NCBI RefSeq assembly: GCF_002865645.1
Contig: NW_020194684.1
Location: 6,183,565 to 6,247,564 of the forward strand
Direction: 5' to 3'
DNA length: 64,000 bases
From: Hyaloscypha bicolor E
Lineage: Eukaryota; Ascomycota; Leotiomycetes; Helotiales; Hyaloscyphaceae
A model generated the notes under the pieces. That model was given only the letters and a program-made list of their open reading frames with translations. It made no database searches and was not told the DNA's origin. Positions 1 through 10,696 of the stretch are shown piece after piece. The position numbers were made by a program, and so were the translations under genes. Position 1 is the stretch's first letter, and every line of letters starts with the position of its first letter.

Positions 1-96
1 GTACATGTCGGTGGCAGGACAAGGAGATAGAAGAGGAGGAAGGCAATTATACCTGGGAGCTCTAGGACACCAAGACTCAGCCTGAGCAGCGGGCTT

Positions 97-576
97 ATGG
101 GACTACTCAAAATTTGTGAAGCATGCATCGTTGACCGTGACGAGCTGAAACATCAACGAGGCTCCGGGGTATCGATTTGGGCGTACCGCCTCTTCAAAGC
201 TGCCACGTCCAGAGAAACGCCCAGATATGGAGCTTTACAATTCCTTCTCGAAGAAAAGGCCGCGCACATCAATTCAAAGCCGGCAGTTCATCATGGTGGA
301 ATCACGGCCCTGCAAGGTGCTGCCATATCTGGCGACGTCATGCTGGCCAAATTACTTCTCGAAAAAGGGGCCGAAGTCAATGCAGCGCCTTCCTTGATTG
401 AAGGCCGATATGCAATCGAAGGAGCTGCTGAGCATGGCCGCTTAGACATGGTCCAATTGCTTCTGAATGCTGGAGCAAAAGGTAATGTCCTTCGTGGAAC
501 GGGCTTTGAAGACGCCATTAAGCTCGCGGAGGAGAACAATCATTTTGCAGTTGTAAATCTCTTGAGCAACAGATAG
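97..576 (+). CDS. Ankyrin-repeat protein, C-terminal fragment
   Basis: The 159-residue frame holds at least two ankyrin repeats: one begins GGITALQGAAISGD and runs into LLLEKGAEVN, the next has AEHGRLDMVQLLLNAGA. The frame is open only back to a stop at 28-30, so earlier exons, if any, lie beyond the left edge or were lost. Ankyrin repeats are protein-binding scaffolds and in fungi often form the tail of large NACHT, HET or Clr5-type proteins. No N-terminal effector domain is visible, so this may be the last exon of a larger gene or a relic. The ATG at 97 is simply the first in frame. Confidence 0.5.
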   Translation: MGLLKICEACIVDRDELKHQRGSGVSIWAYRLFKAATSRETPRYGALQFLLEEKAAHINSKPAVHHGGITALQGAAISGDVMLAKLLLEKGAEVNAAPSLIEGRYAIEGAAEHGRLDMVQLLLNAGAKGNVLRGTGFEDAIKLAEENNHFAVVNLLSNR

Positions 577-1199
577 AATCAAGTAAGTGCCAGTGTGTTG
601 AAGCCTTTGTATTAATCTGATGCAAAATAGTCTCGAGTCGAGCGATCATTCGTGCCTTTGATGTTCTCCAAAAGTATTGGGACCCGTATACTTGTAGCAC
701 AGCTGCAAATGGAATCAACAAAATAGAGGCGCAATGGATGAGGCAGGGAATGTGGCATTATCTTGGTGTTTACGATGAAATGGATTCATGTATCAATGGT
801 TGTTCGTTTTGTGTGGCACAAGCTAGGAAAGTCAGACGGAATAAGATTCCACCTATTTTGGAAATATATTTCACCTCAATCTTTTCTCTCCACCTCTCTT
901 TAGTCGACATATTTAAGTTATACCTCTTCTAGACCCCAACCACCGTAATGCCCTCGCGAAACCCACTTGAAAGATACCAAGCCCCCCCCCCCCTCTTCCT
1001 TCGAATCCCTGTTTATAGTCTGTAAGTACCCCCACACCTCCCATTACTTCCACACTTTATGAACTCACACGCTGGACTACTGCGGGCACTGGTGCCCATT
1101 CTTTCACCTGCTATCTCTCCATTCTCCGATGACTCTTCCCTTCTATGCCCTGGTCGGATGGGAAACAGTGGCTATAACCTCTGAACTATTATCTTTCTT
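577..1199. other. Intergenic, possible decayed 5' part of the HET gene
   Basis: No sustained coding frame. A poly-C run lies near 985. An ATG at 948 opens a short frame (MPSRNPLERYQ) that loosely recalls the N-terminus of HET-domain proteins, and the HET relic follows on the same strand; this link is weak. Confidence 0.3.
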
Positions 1200-2480
1200 A
1201 CCTCTCACACGTAGATATTCGGGCTACGACCCGAAGCTATCGTAGATCCTGGGAATAAGCTTGTCCAATATTCTAGGGACAATAGTATGGTTGAGGACGT
1301 AATATAGCTTGGTGAGGATACAAACGACAGCGATTTTGCAATGGAATTCATAATGAATATTTCCGCGAAAGGGATCGACAGACTAGCTGATGATCCAGGA
1401 TCTTTGAATTCATGGAAGGCTCTTTTCAATCTGACGCTAAGAAGTTGGCTCACGCGTAGATGGGTGGTCCAAGAAGTTGCATTTGCAAGACACGCCGTGT
1501 TGCGCTGTGGGTCAGCGTTAGTTTCGTGGGCACTCTTCTGTGAGGCAGTTGGATTATTCCTTGAGAAATTGGATGAGATAAACGAATCCGTTCGCAACTC
1601 TTGGCCGGAACTTCAGTTAAATCCTTGGGCCCCTGGCTTGCTGGGAGCTATCGCCTCAATCGCTATGTTTGGAACACCTTCCGTCGTCCCTATAATAGCC
1701 ACGGGAGCACTCTCTTATTTTGACCCTTCTTCTCTCGGCGAACTTCGTGGCGTTGGTGTACATTCCCTCATTGTAGCTTACGATAGAGTTTTGCCTCGCA
1801 TAAGAGATGGCGATAACCCCGCCGACTTTGTATAATGGAAGCATTGCTTTCCTACCTCGCAGAGTTCAAAGCAATAGACGGTCGCGATGTGGTATTCGCC
1901 TTGGCATCTTTGGCTAAGGACTACATAGGGTTCGTTCCAGATTATAGATAGTCCATTGTTCAAGTCTATAAAAATGCTATCCAACAAGCGGTTACCAGTT
2001 CACGATCCCTAAAGATTATCTGCCGTCCTTGGGCGCAGCCTTTAACAAACTTGCCGTCTTAGGTTTTGCCGCGCTCTGCCCTTCCATATAGACGAAATTA
2101 CCAAGGCATTTACGTTTGATAGCACGCAGATACTCTAGTTTGCTTACCCCACTAACGCATATACTATACTTCTGGGAGTCGTTGTGCCTCTGTATCCTTT
2201 AACGATGATGATACCTATTTCGTTCTTACCTGTAAAGGCTTTCAACTCCCAGCTATTGCTTGGATAGGAGGCCGAGCCGAGAAAGGAAAAATTCCTAACT
2301 TATGACTTAATAGTCTCAAGGGGGCAAATATATAACAGAAGTATTTAAAGGAAATATACTGGCGAACTCTTGTGGTCGACAGGGACTCGAAAGGAAACCC
2401 ACCACTGCAGTGGTACAACCTTGCGTGCAATGATGCGTACGAACTATGTCCGGACGGGGGGGAGTCGTTTTACATTTCCC
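1200..2480 (+). pseudogene. Decayed heterokaryon-incompatibility (HET) domain gene
   Basis: Blocks typical of HET-domain proteins occur in order but in different frames. A LGEDTNDSDFAMEF block ends at about 1350 and is preceded in frame by a TAG at 1305-1307. A 164-codon frame from 1341 contains TRRWVVQEVAFARHAVLRCG. After its stop come GRDVVFALASLAKDYIGF (about 1880-1930) and, near 2350-2430, YWRTLVVDRDSKGNPPLQWY. Each block is standard for the family, but stops and frameshifts separate them, so no full protein can be made. HET proteins mediate non-self recognition between hyphae and are commonly found as degenerate copies. The relic stops shortly before the MITE at 2603. Confidence 0.8.
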
Positions 2481-2602
2481 CGTACAACGAAGTGAGAAGC
2501 GGCTCTATCCAGAGCTTTACCTCAAGCAGAAAAAACATAATTGAAGGCTGCCAGCAACGTACCCCAAAACGTGACACTTCACGCAAAGTAAGCATGCATC
2601 AC

Positions 2603-3050
2603 CAGTGTGTCAAATAATTTAATTAATTATAATTATTGGCCAGTATTTAAATTAAATTAAGTCAAACCCCTAGTAATCAAATTATAATTAAATATTTACT
2701 TAATTTACTTAAATATAATTAATTATTGGATCACGTGGTGTTACACGTGACTATAAAGATAATACAAGCATTATGGCGCAAAAGTAAAGTTTATTCTAGC
2801 CTAATTTAGATATCGCCTTACTATAATAGGCTTAATAGCTAGTATTCCGCCTTTGCTCACTTTACTTATCTTTGTATATAAGTATTGTGGTAGGGGTTTT
2901 GGCTCCCCTAGTCACGTGGTGCGGTCATGTAATATCCGGAGTAAATAATTCACATATATATTACCTCGCTCTCCTTCTCTCTTCTTAGGAAATCAATTAA
3001 CCTTTACTCTCATTATAATTAATTACCTTAATTTTTTTTTTGACACACTG
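2603..3050. mobile_element. hAT-like MITE, copy 1 (448 bp)
   Basis: Terminal inverted repeats CAGTGTGTCAAA and TTTGACACACTG bound an AT-rich, non-coding 448-bp element. It is flanked by a perfect 8-bp duplication TGCATCAC (2595-2602 and 3051-3058). An 8-bp target duplication with CAGTG-type ends is the hallmark of hAT-superfamily elements. CACGTG-bearing motifs lie inside each subterminal zone, separated from the termini by TTAATTA-rich sequence. No transposase frame, so it is non-autonomous. Two relatives sit at 28718-29270 and 42887-43692. Confidence 0.88.
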
Positions 3051-3058
3051 TGCATCAC

Positions 3059-3691
3059 CCACACATGGCATTTCCATCCAAACCAAACCACCACATCTGC
3101 ATAATCTCCGACTCTACTTCTTCACTCTTCACCACTCACCCCTCACTCGCAAAACCAATCCACATCCTACCTGCTCCCAAATCATCGCCACACTCACTCA
3201 ATTGGCACCTCTACGATCACCAGACATCTCACTCAGCCTTCCAAATTCCAATGGAAACATGAAATCCCCACCGGCATTTGGAGACCGAATGGCTGTTCGC
3301 CGGCGAACATGCAGCGGTCTGCACGGCGCAAGCTTCGCTGGCAGCCTCGCCTCCAATGATCCACATGTCATGCATGCCCTGCGCACGAATCCGCTTTCTT
3401 CAAAAACTGCAGTCACTGGAAAAATTAATTCTGGACTGATTGGAGACTCCGGGTGATAAGGTCGGTCTGCGTCGGGCTCGTATTTCATCTTGTGATTTCC
3501 TTTCTTCCGACTGATCTTTCCTTGCGCGCTGCTCGATTTCTTTCTTATTGTTCAGCGGAGAAGTGGGTACTGCGCTTCAGATCTGGTAACCTGATATATA
3601 TATAAAATTTGGAGGGACGGAGCGAGGATTTGAGGGATCCAAGAGCGAGGACCTCGCAGGTTCGGGGGTTCGCAGCACCCCAAGAGAAAAG
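3059..3691. other. Intergenic / promoter of the next gene
   Basis: Begins with C/A-rich sequence after the MITE target duplication. A TATATATATAAA stretch near 3595-3605 lies about 90 bp before the ATG at 3692 and could serve as a TATA element. No supported gene. Confidence 0.4.
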
Positions 3692-5116
3692 ATGGGCGTA
3701 CTACCGCCGCTCCCAGACCCATCCATCTACCGCGCCTTCACCATCTACCCCTCCTCTTCCTCTCCCTCCACCGCACCAGAGGCCAAACCAAGCTGGACAA
3801 CGCCCCTCGTCAAAGAATCCAACTTCCCTCAATCCTCACTCATCGCCGAACTCTCTTCTCTTCAGGATAAGGACAAAGCCAGTATCGCGGATAAGATCGC
3901 GAGATTGAGCACGGAGCAGAGCGGCGCGGTTTATAATGTTCTCGTGGATCTGGTGGGCGAGGGGGATAGTGGGGCGAGTACGATGGATGGGGAGGGGAAG
4001 AAGTTAGAGTGGAGTGTTTGTGAGGCTGCTAAGGTAAGGGATGAGAAGAGGAAGGGGAGGACGAGGTGTGTTAGGGTGTTCTTTGTGCGGGCCCCGCTGC
4101 AGGTGGAAGAGAAGGAGAGGAATAAGATGGAGAGTGAGGTGTCCACTAGAGGAGGGGGAAAGGGGAAGGAGATAGAGAAGAAAGGGAGTAGGAGTCGGAG
4201 TCGGGGGAAGGAGAAGGAGAAGGAGAAGGCTATTGAAGACTCTCCTAAAGAGAAGCGCAAATCAACGAAAGAGAGGGAAAGAAGGGAGTCGAAGGGAAAG
4301 GGAAAGGAGATCGAAAGAGTGGAAGAGAAGAGGAGTCGGAGGAGAAGCTCGAAATCGAGACTTAGGAAGGAGGCTCTGGGGGACGATTCGGATGATGGTT
4401 CTTGTGATTCGGATTCCACGATTAGTATTCAGAGTCGAAATCTAAGGCGCTCGAAACACAGGACGCTTTCTCAGAGGTTCAAGCCGAAGCATTCGGAGGT
4501 AAATCCAATGGCGTATGGGAGGGCAGAACAACCGAGATGGGAAAAGCCTACGATTATACCGCCACAGTACCCGATCAGAGGATATCAGCCTGCGCAGCCG
4601 AATGAGTACCATATCCGTGCGGCTTATGAAGCAGGACAACGGGATGCGAATGCGGTGAGAATGAGGAATGCTGCTCTGGAAAGGGGCTCGTTGCCGCAGG
4701 GGCCGAGTCATGTGATTTCGTTTGAGCGGTTGAGGCCGGGTTTTGAAGAATGGTCTGAGGAATCGTACTCTCAGGGGTATGTTAGCCATTCGAAGGATCT
4801 ATATATTTCTGTCCCAATACTAACGGGTCTGCAGGAGCCAGGAACCAGAGAGATATGTGAGCGAACGCCGACCCCCTATCATCCAATATCCACATCATGT
4901 GAATCCAAACCACATTCCTCCTTCATATGTTGGTACGCAATATGGCCGAGATCAATACATGGATGATCGCCATGTTGGTAGAAGATACTCGCAGGATATA
5001 CGAATGGATTCTTCGTATGGTAGGTAGACCTCAAGTCAGACTGGACTGAGATTGACGTTGTCGATGCAGAACGGTACGGGCCCGATACTTTCCGTCAACG
5101 TTACACTGCCTGGTAA
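3692..5116 (+). CDS. Charged low-complexity protein, function unknown
   Basis: Predicted join(3692..4776,4835..5019,5070..5116), 438 residues. Intron 1 (GTATGT...TACTAAC...CAG) and intron 2 (GTAGGT...GCAG) both keep the frame and replace the nonsense tail seen by reading through. The N-terminal ~110 residues look ordered. Residues ~140-250 are a Lys/Glu/Arg/Ser-rich stretch with SRSRSR-like and EKEKEKE runs, probably disordered or coiled. The C-terminal part is rich in Tyr, Arg, Pro and Gln. I do not recognise the family. The basic RS/KE character would suit a nuclear or RNA-associated protein, but that is inference only. Confidence 0.75.
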
Positions 5117-5351
5117 CTAATCTCAACGCCTTTCATAATAAGGCAATAATCTCTGGTTTTCGGAGCATGGTTTTGTTTGTTCTCTAGCGGCATTGAGCGG
5201 CATCGGTACACTTGTAGGTAGACATGATGACAGCTTGTCCTGGGCGACCAGGGCAAGGGGAACATGAGATATGAGATGACGGCCAATGCATGAAATGATA
5301 ATAGCGAAGGCGAGATTTGGTAATCCAACATTGTTTTTTCCACTGTAATTT

Positions 5352-6592
5352 TTAGGGCAATGCATCCACACTCTTACCGTTAACGCCATTTATTGTCTCG
5401 CCAGCGGCGTATTTCTTGATGTCAACCTGCTCAACCTTACTGTTCCATCCAAATGTATCCTTGATCTTGCCCGCCTGGATGCCTTTCAATGTTGTAAGCA
5501 ACTTGACGCAGACTGGGCCTGGCTCTTCGGAGTCGGCCGGGATGTAGGAGAACGTCTCGTTGCGGGAGTTTCGGGTTATCGATTTGATGGGAACAAGAGC
5601 AGCTGCTGTACCGGCGGCGAAGACTTCACTGAAGCTCGGGAGTTGTTCGTATTTGATCTGGAGAGTCAGCCTTGACCGAGAAATCACCGAACAGGACTTA
5701 CACAGCGGCGTTCCGTCTTCCATCCGAAGCTCTTGGCAATATCTAAGCAAGAATCCAAAGTGATACTTGAAATGACGTTCTTGCTATCAGGCACCACCAA
5801 TGTGATGTCCTCGCCGTCCTTCTTCACACCAATGAACCCACTTGTAGAAAACTCTTCGATTTCGGACCTTGTTTTACTGTCCAAGTGCAATGTGATTCCG
5901 TAGCCTTCATTCCGTGCCTTGTCGCTCCATCTCAAGACTGGCGCGTAGTTTCCTCCAACCTTTGCACTTCCAGTTCCATCTGGGGCAGCTCGGTCGAATT
6001 CCTCCAGAATAAGAGCCTTGACAGGGTGGACACCATGATAGACACCGACTGGGAGCACGTAGACGCAGAAAGTATATTCCTCTGGTGGGTTCAAACCCAA
6101 TTGAGCACTCGAGCCAAAGACCAGAGGTCGAATGTACATCGCAGCACCAGTCTCATGAGGGGGCACATATTCAGCGTTCAGCGAGACAGCCACATGTACG
6201 CACTCGTTGAAAACAGATTCGGGGATTGGAGGGATGGAGATGAAGCTTGCAGAGTGTGCCATGCGTGCAGCATTGCTGGTGGGTCGGAAGATGGTGATTT
6301 CGTTGTTCGGAGAGCGGAAAGCCTTCAAGCCCTCGTAGGCTTGCTGGCCATAATTAAGCCCTGGTGCCATGCCATGGAGGCGCAGGAAAGGGTCCGTTAT
6401 GTATTCGGGCTTCGACCAGACGCCGGTCTTGACGCTGTAGTGGGATTCTACATGGCCATTGACTGCGGAGAAGGTTAGTGAGTCATGACAGTGAGTGCGG
6501 AGTGCGGAGTGCGGGGTGGAAATACCTTCTCGAAATTTGAATCCAATGTCGTCCCAGTCAATCGTGTTAACGGGGGGCGGTGGGAAGACCAT
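5352..6592 (-). CDS. Branched-chain amino acid aminotransferase
   Basis: Complement join(5352..5657,5702..6462,6526..6592), 377 residues, usual for the family. It transfers the amino group between leucine, isoleucine or valine and 2-oxoglutarate using PLP (class IV aminotransferase fold). Recognisable blocks are GLNYGQQAYEGLKAFR, RPTSNAARM, the PLP-lysine motif SAKVGGNYAP (Lys about 190), EEFSTSGFIG and FAAGTAAALVPI. The 63-nt first intron has a CTAAC branch point; the second (44 nt) joins RRC to IKYEQLPSF. No clear mitochondrial presequence is visible (starts MVFPPPPVNT), so a cytosolic or specialised paralogue is possible. It is divergent from the sulfhydryl oxidase gene at 7060 across 467 bp. 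Intron 1 contains a TGAGTCA Gcn4/CPC1-type site (6479-6485). Confidence 0.93.
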
Positions 6593-7059
6593 TCTGATAG
6601 ATTTCGAGGAGGAGGGAAGTAATTATGGAATAAAGAAAGGAAAAGACAAAGGAAGGGGAGGTGAAGAATGTTTAGTAAGAGGAGTTGTCAGCAAGACAGT
6701 ATTTATTTTTGTGCGGCTTCGGAGTGACATCGGCGGGGAATGGGATCTCGCCGCTGCAGGAACTGCAGGGGTTCCCTCGGAGCCAAGCTGTTTGGGACGA
6801 TCAATCGGCCCACCACTACCATCATACTGGACGGTGGATCCCTTGCCTGTTGCGCTATACAATTTCAATGCGAGGACGAGGCGTGGCTTCAATGACCCAC
6901 GAGCTGGCTTTGTGGTGATCGCTCGACAGACCTCTTTGTCACTACTCACGCACTAATCAATAATTCACCACATGCTGACCTCGGCGAGGTGAGGCTGACG
7001 TTGCGCAAGTAAGAACTGGGCCACGACGCAGACCGCGCATCAAGAACAATCGTCTCGAC
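6593..7059. promoter_or_regulatory. Shared divergent promoter region
   Basis: These 467 bp separate the ATGs of the aminotransferase (minus strand) and the Erv2-like oxidase (plus strand), so both promoters must lie here. I see no unambiguous TATA box. Confidence 0.5.
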
Positions 7060-7752
7060 ATGCCTCGGCGACAGCACATCACCCTACTCACTATCATTGG
7101 CGTGGCTACTTTCCTTGGGATCTCCTTCGTGTCCATATTTCGGAACAACGCAGAGGGCACGCGACATCCCGACTACCTTCCACAGTACAACGGACCCAGC
7201 GGCGGCTTGAAGATTGATGATGGGATTCTACATGGAGAAGCCACGGCACCGAAGCTCGAGAACGCCACCCTGAAGTATGTCCGATCTCCAAAAGGAATTT
7301 GCTTCTGCTAACCTCTTCAAAGGGCAGAGCTTGGAAACGCAGCATGGAAGGTGCTCCACACGATGATGGCGAAGTTCCCTGATCGGCCGACAGAAGAAGA
7401 CAGCGACGCGTTAAAATCCTACATCCACCTTTTTGCACGACTCTATCCCTGTGGAGACTGCGCCCGGCATTTCCAGAAGCTATTGAAGAAGTTTCCTCCG
7501 CAGGTTACGTCGAGATCGACCGCAGCCGCGTGGGCTTGCCACGTTCATAATAAGATCAATCAGAGGTTGAAGAAGGACCTGTTTGACTGCTCGAAGATTG
7601 GGGACTTTTATGATTGTGGTTGTGCAGAGGATGAGCAAGGGAAGAGTAAGGACGGTTTTACAAAGCTGGAGCTGGAGAAGGAAGGGTGAGTTTTGTGCAT
7701 TGTTGTGGGAGGAATTATGCTGACATGTTCTAGATTGACGAGAGGAGGTTGA
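7060..7752 (+). CDS. Erv2-type FAD-linked sulfhydryl oxidase (ER)
   Basis: Join(7060..7274,7323..7685,7734..7752), 198 residues. It should generate disulfides from O2 for oxidative folding in the ER lumen. An N-terminal signal-anchor (about residues 6-26) suits Erv2 rather than mitochondrial Erv1. The Erv/ALR domain includes the active-site pair in ARLYPCGDCARHF (Cys115/Cys118), the FAD-contacting WACHVHNKIN and the structural Cys in FDCSKI. Intron 1 (48 nt) ends in AAG; that acceptor is forced by frame (LK|AELGNAAW). Intron 2 gives a short last exon (GLTRGG) instead of a stop read directly after EKEG. Confidence 0.9.
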
Positions 7753-8244
7753 TACTGATAGTTTCTTGTAACATATATGGGAAAGCATTGACGGGGTTGT
7801 GAAGCATGGCGTTTATGGTGGAGGCTGGTTTAGCATTATTCCCATCATAGGACTGCTGGGTCTGCATTTGAGCGCCTTTTCCCAAAATCGCTCCACGCTT
7901 GGGAGCAGAATTCAGAATGCGAAGACACAGCTTATTGCAAATACTGTGAAGGTGTGACTCATATTCTTCAAATTTGAGGGCCACATTGATTAGCCATTCT
8001 CGTATGCCTCTATAAACTCCCTAACCAGTCGTCCATTGCCAAGGCTGAAGATAAATTCAGGGGAGTACCAAAATCGGGAAAGCCAGGTCACGTGTTGACA
8101 GCCTCGCGCTACGATTTCCGCGTCGCCCATGCTGCCTGAGTTAACCTTCATCAAGCATCAACGAGAAGTTTCTCTCAACAAACTTCTTCACAACTCGATT
8201 CCGACCGATTCCAATCTTCCTCGTCAGACACCCAGCCTCGCAAG
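7753..8244. other. Intergenic between Erv2-like and Pre3 genes
   Basis: Holds the 3' end of the oxidase gene and the promoter of the proteasome gene. No coding frame or repeat that I can support. Confidence 0.4.
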
Positions 8245-9208
8245 ATGGAGTTCGGTACTTCAGGCATGCTGAATGAAGGTAATTCGAACTTGCTTGGAGC
8301 TCTGTTGGCACACGACAGCTAACCAAAGCTTTCCCCAGATGGCATTCACGTCGATATGGATCGCTTGAAGAAGGGCGAAGTCAAGTAAGTTCTTGCAGGC
8401 AACAAGAGTTTAATCTTTACTGACTCTGCTGTAGTCTAGGTACTTCGATGTAAGCTCGCCCCAAAGTCAACAAAACCCTAACCACCGACCTGACCCAAAT
8501 CCAGCATGGCAATCAACTTCAAGGATGGTGTTATTTTGGGTTTGTTCTACCCACAAACCTATTCAATACAGAAAAGCAGGCTGATGGTGATGAATTGCAG
8601 GCGCAGACAGCAGAACCACGACTGGAGCATACATTGCCAACCGAGTGACCGACAAGCTTACCCAAGTTCACGATACCATCTGGTGCTGTAGATCAGGATC
8701 TGCTGCAGATACTCAAGCAGTCGCGGACATCGTTCACTATCAGTTGGGAATGTACGACATCCAGAATGGCAGACGACCAACAACCCAAACTGCTGCTGCC
8801 ATGTTTCAGGAGTTGTGCTACGAGAATAAGGATAGATTGAGGTAAGGATGAATTACCAGAATAATATGCACGGATGCTGACGGGGATAGTGCTGGCTTGA
8901 TTATTGCAGGTTGGGACGAGCGACACGGAGGACAAGTATACTCGATACCTCTTGGAGGATCACTACACAAGCAATCATATGCCATCGGTGGATCGGGATC
9001 AACCTATATCTACGGATACTGCGACGCCAACTGGAAGGAGGGAATGAACGAAGAAGAGGCTGTCAATTTCGTCAAGGGCGCACTGCAAGAGGCGATCAAA
9101 TGGGATGGAAGCTCTGGCGGTGTTATCAGAATGGTGGTCTTGACCAAGAAGGGCGCGAACAGGCATTTGTATCTGCCAGATACGAATTACACCGTGCGTC
9201 ACCAATAG
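8245..9208 (+). CDS. PRE3: 20S proteasome subunit beta-1 (caspase-like)
   Basis: Join(8245..8278,8339..8384,8435..8449,8505..8539,8601..8841,8890..9208), 229 residues. This is the N-terminal-nucleophile hydrolase of the 20S core with post-acidic cleavage activity. The propeptide ends GEVNLG and mature beta-1 would start at the following Thr ([11 protein letters not shown]). The hallmarks [20 protein letters not shown] and [13 protein letters not shown] are present, as are [12 protein letters not shown] and [14 protein letters not shown]. Six exons include a 15-nt microexon (8435-8449) that carries the catalytic Thr codon. All five introns are 48-61 nt with clean GT/AG ends and the frame is exact throughout. 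Confidence 0.95.
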
Positions 9209-10696
9209 GCACAGCATGTACTTGTACCATAGAGAGGAGCATTAAATGGCACGGTGTTCTGGCTGCCGATGGTTACCCGCGCAGGGTTGCAGTAGCGGTC
9301 AAGTCGAGCGCTCTCCTATCCTTTCGAAAGCAGCGGTGAGATGAAGGGACGGCTCTCGGATGAAAGCACGAAATCATGAAAGGTGTTCTGTCGGAATATA
9401 CGGATGGCTCCGCGAGCAAAAGCAAGCATCCCGCCGATATGCCTTTGTACCTTTTCGTATCAAATATCGAGCTGTCAAATCAAGTGCCGGCGTGCCACGG
9501 AGCGTCGAGGTTTCGGCACCAAGTTGGAGTTGCACAAGACACGGTGGACAGGGAGCCCAGCCGGGGACAGGTCCAGCATGGGGGGCGTCTCGATCTGTTG
9601 GCCAACCTGGCCCTCCTCATCACGACGCACTCCGTTCGTTGTGCCTCGTGTCAGCCTCCTGGGAATCTGTTGGCCGGAGAGATCCAACGGCTCGACTCGG
9701 AGGCCGTAACCCCCATGGATCCCGACCTCCTGCATCCCTCCCGGATGCAACAAATGTAAATGCAAGTGCACCGCATGCGATTCTGCCAGAGTGTGTCCTG
9801 TCCTTCCCAGACTTTTTTTTTGCCCGCCTATTCCACGCGTGCGCCGACTGACCGCGTGGCTGTGATTTTTGATTCCTGAATTGTTTGAGGACAATATCGA
9901 GCCCGCCGATCAGAGTGTTGCATTGGAGCGACGACGCCGATTAGTCCTTCCCAGTGGTGCCAGCCCGCCAGCCTGCCAGCCCGTCGACCTAGAGCCAGAG
10001 GCAGATCAGATCCGCCGCGATTCGCCTCCTGCCAGGTCGTCGTTCGTCATCCTGCGCCTCGCCCATTGGCACTGACACGGACACTGACTTTGCTAGGCGC
10101 AACTTTCTTGGCGGACCCTGGGCAGTTGTGAGCGGACGTCCAGCTCCCAGAATCGACACCACCCCAACAACGAAAGTCCACGATATCGACCACCACCGCA
10201 GACACCATCGTCTGGCGTCTTCAGGAGTTGCATCGAGCCTGGATCTCCTATTTCCGTAATTCTAATGCTGCAGGTAAGCTGTTTCCCGTCTCGCTGAGGA
10301 GATAAGCCCGGTGGAGGTACCCCCACGACATCAAGTAATTCACGCGCCGTCCATGATTCGAGCACCCTGAGGTTTTTGCAGAGGATTTAGATTTCGAGGA
10401 GCCAAGAGCCTGGCGTCGTTCTACAACCGTCAAGTGAATCTGCGCTGGCCTTTGGTTGTAAAGTTCGCCTGCCTGTGGGCAGAGCCTCGACAGATCAATG
10501 TGATTGCTTGCCTTCGAATTCACCTTTGGCAAACAACAAATTCTACTCGACCTCCATTTCCCTTTCCAATCTGCACGCGACCTCCTGCTGCCTACGTGTC
10601 ATCTTGCACTCATCGCGCCCGGACCGGAATTCTCCAGATCAACGCTAATCTCATCTTGCCAGTGTCTACCAACGTCCATTCGGATAGCAGGCTGAT
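9209..10696. other. Long intergenic / probable 5' leader of the cyclin gene
   Basis: About 1.5 kb of balanced base composition with several short overlapping frames and no family signature. A long leader with upstream ORFs for the Pho80-like cyclin is plausible. I see no supported gene. Confidence 0.4.

Noticed and set aside
3931..4419. 162-codon Ser/Phe/Leu-rich antisense frame
   Set aside because: Mirror of the Lys/Glu-rich coding region of the plus-strand gene; low complexity.
5885..6478. 197-codon plus-strand frame
   Set aside because: Antisense shadow of the branched-chain aminotransferase.
9360..9894. Overlapping 100-160-codon frames on both strands upstream of the cyclin gene
   Set aside because: Several frames are open at once, none has a family signature or fitting splice sites; best explained as GC-balanced leader or spacer.
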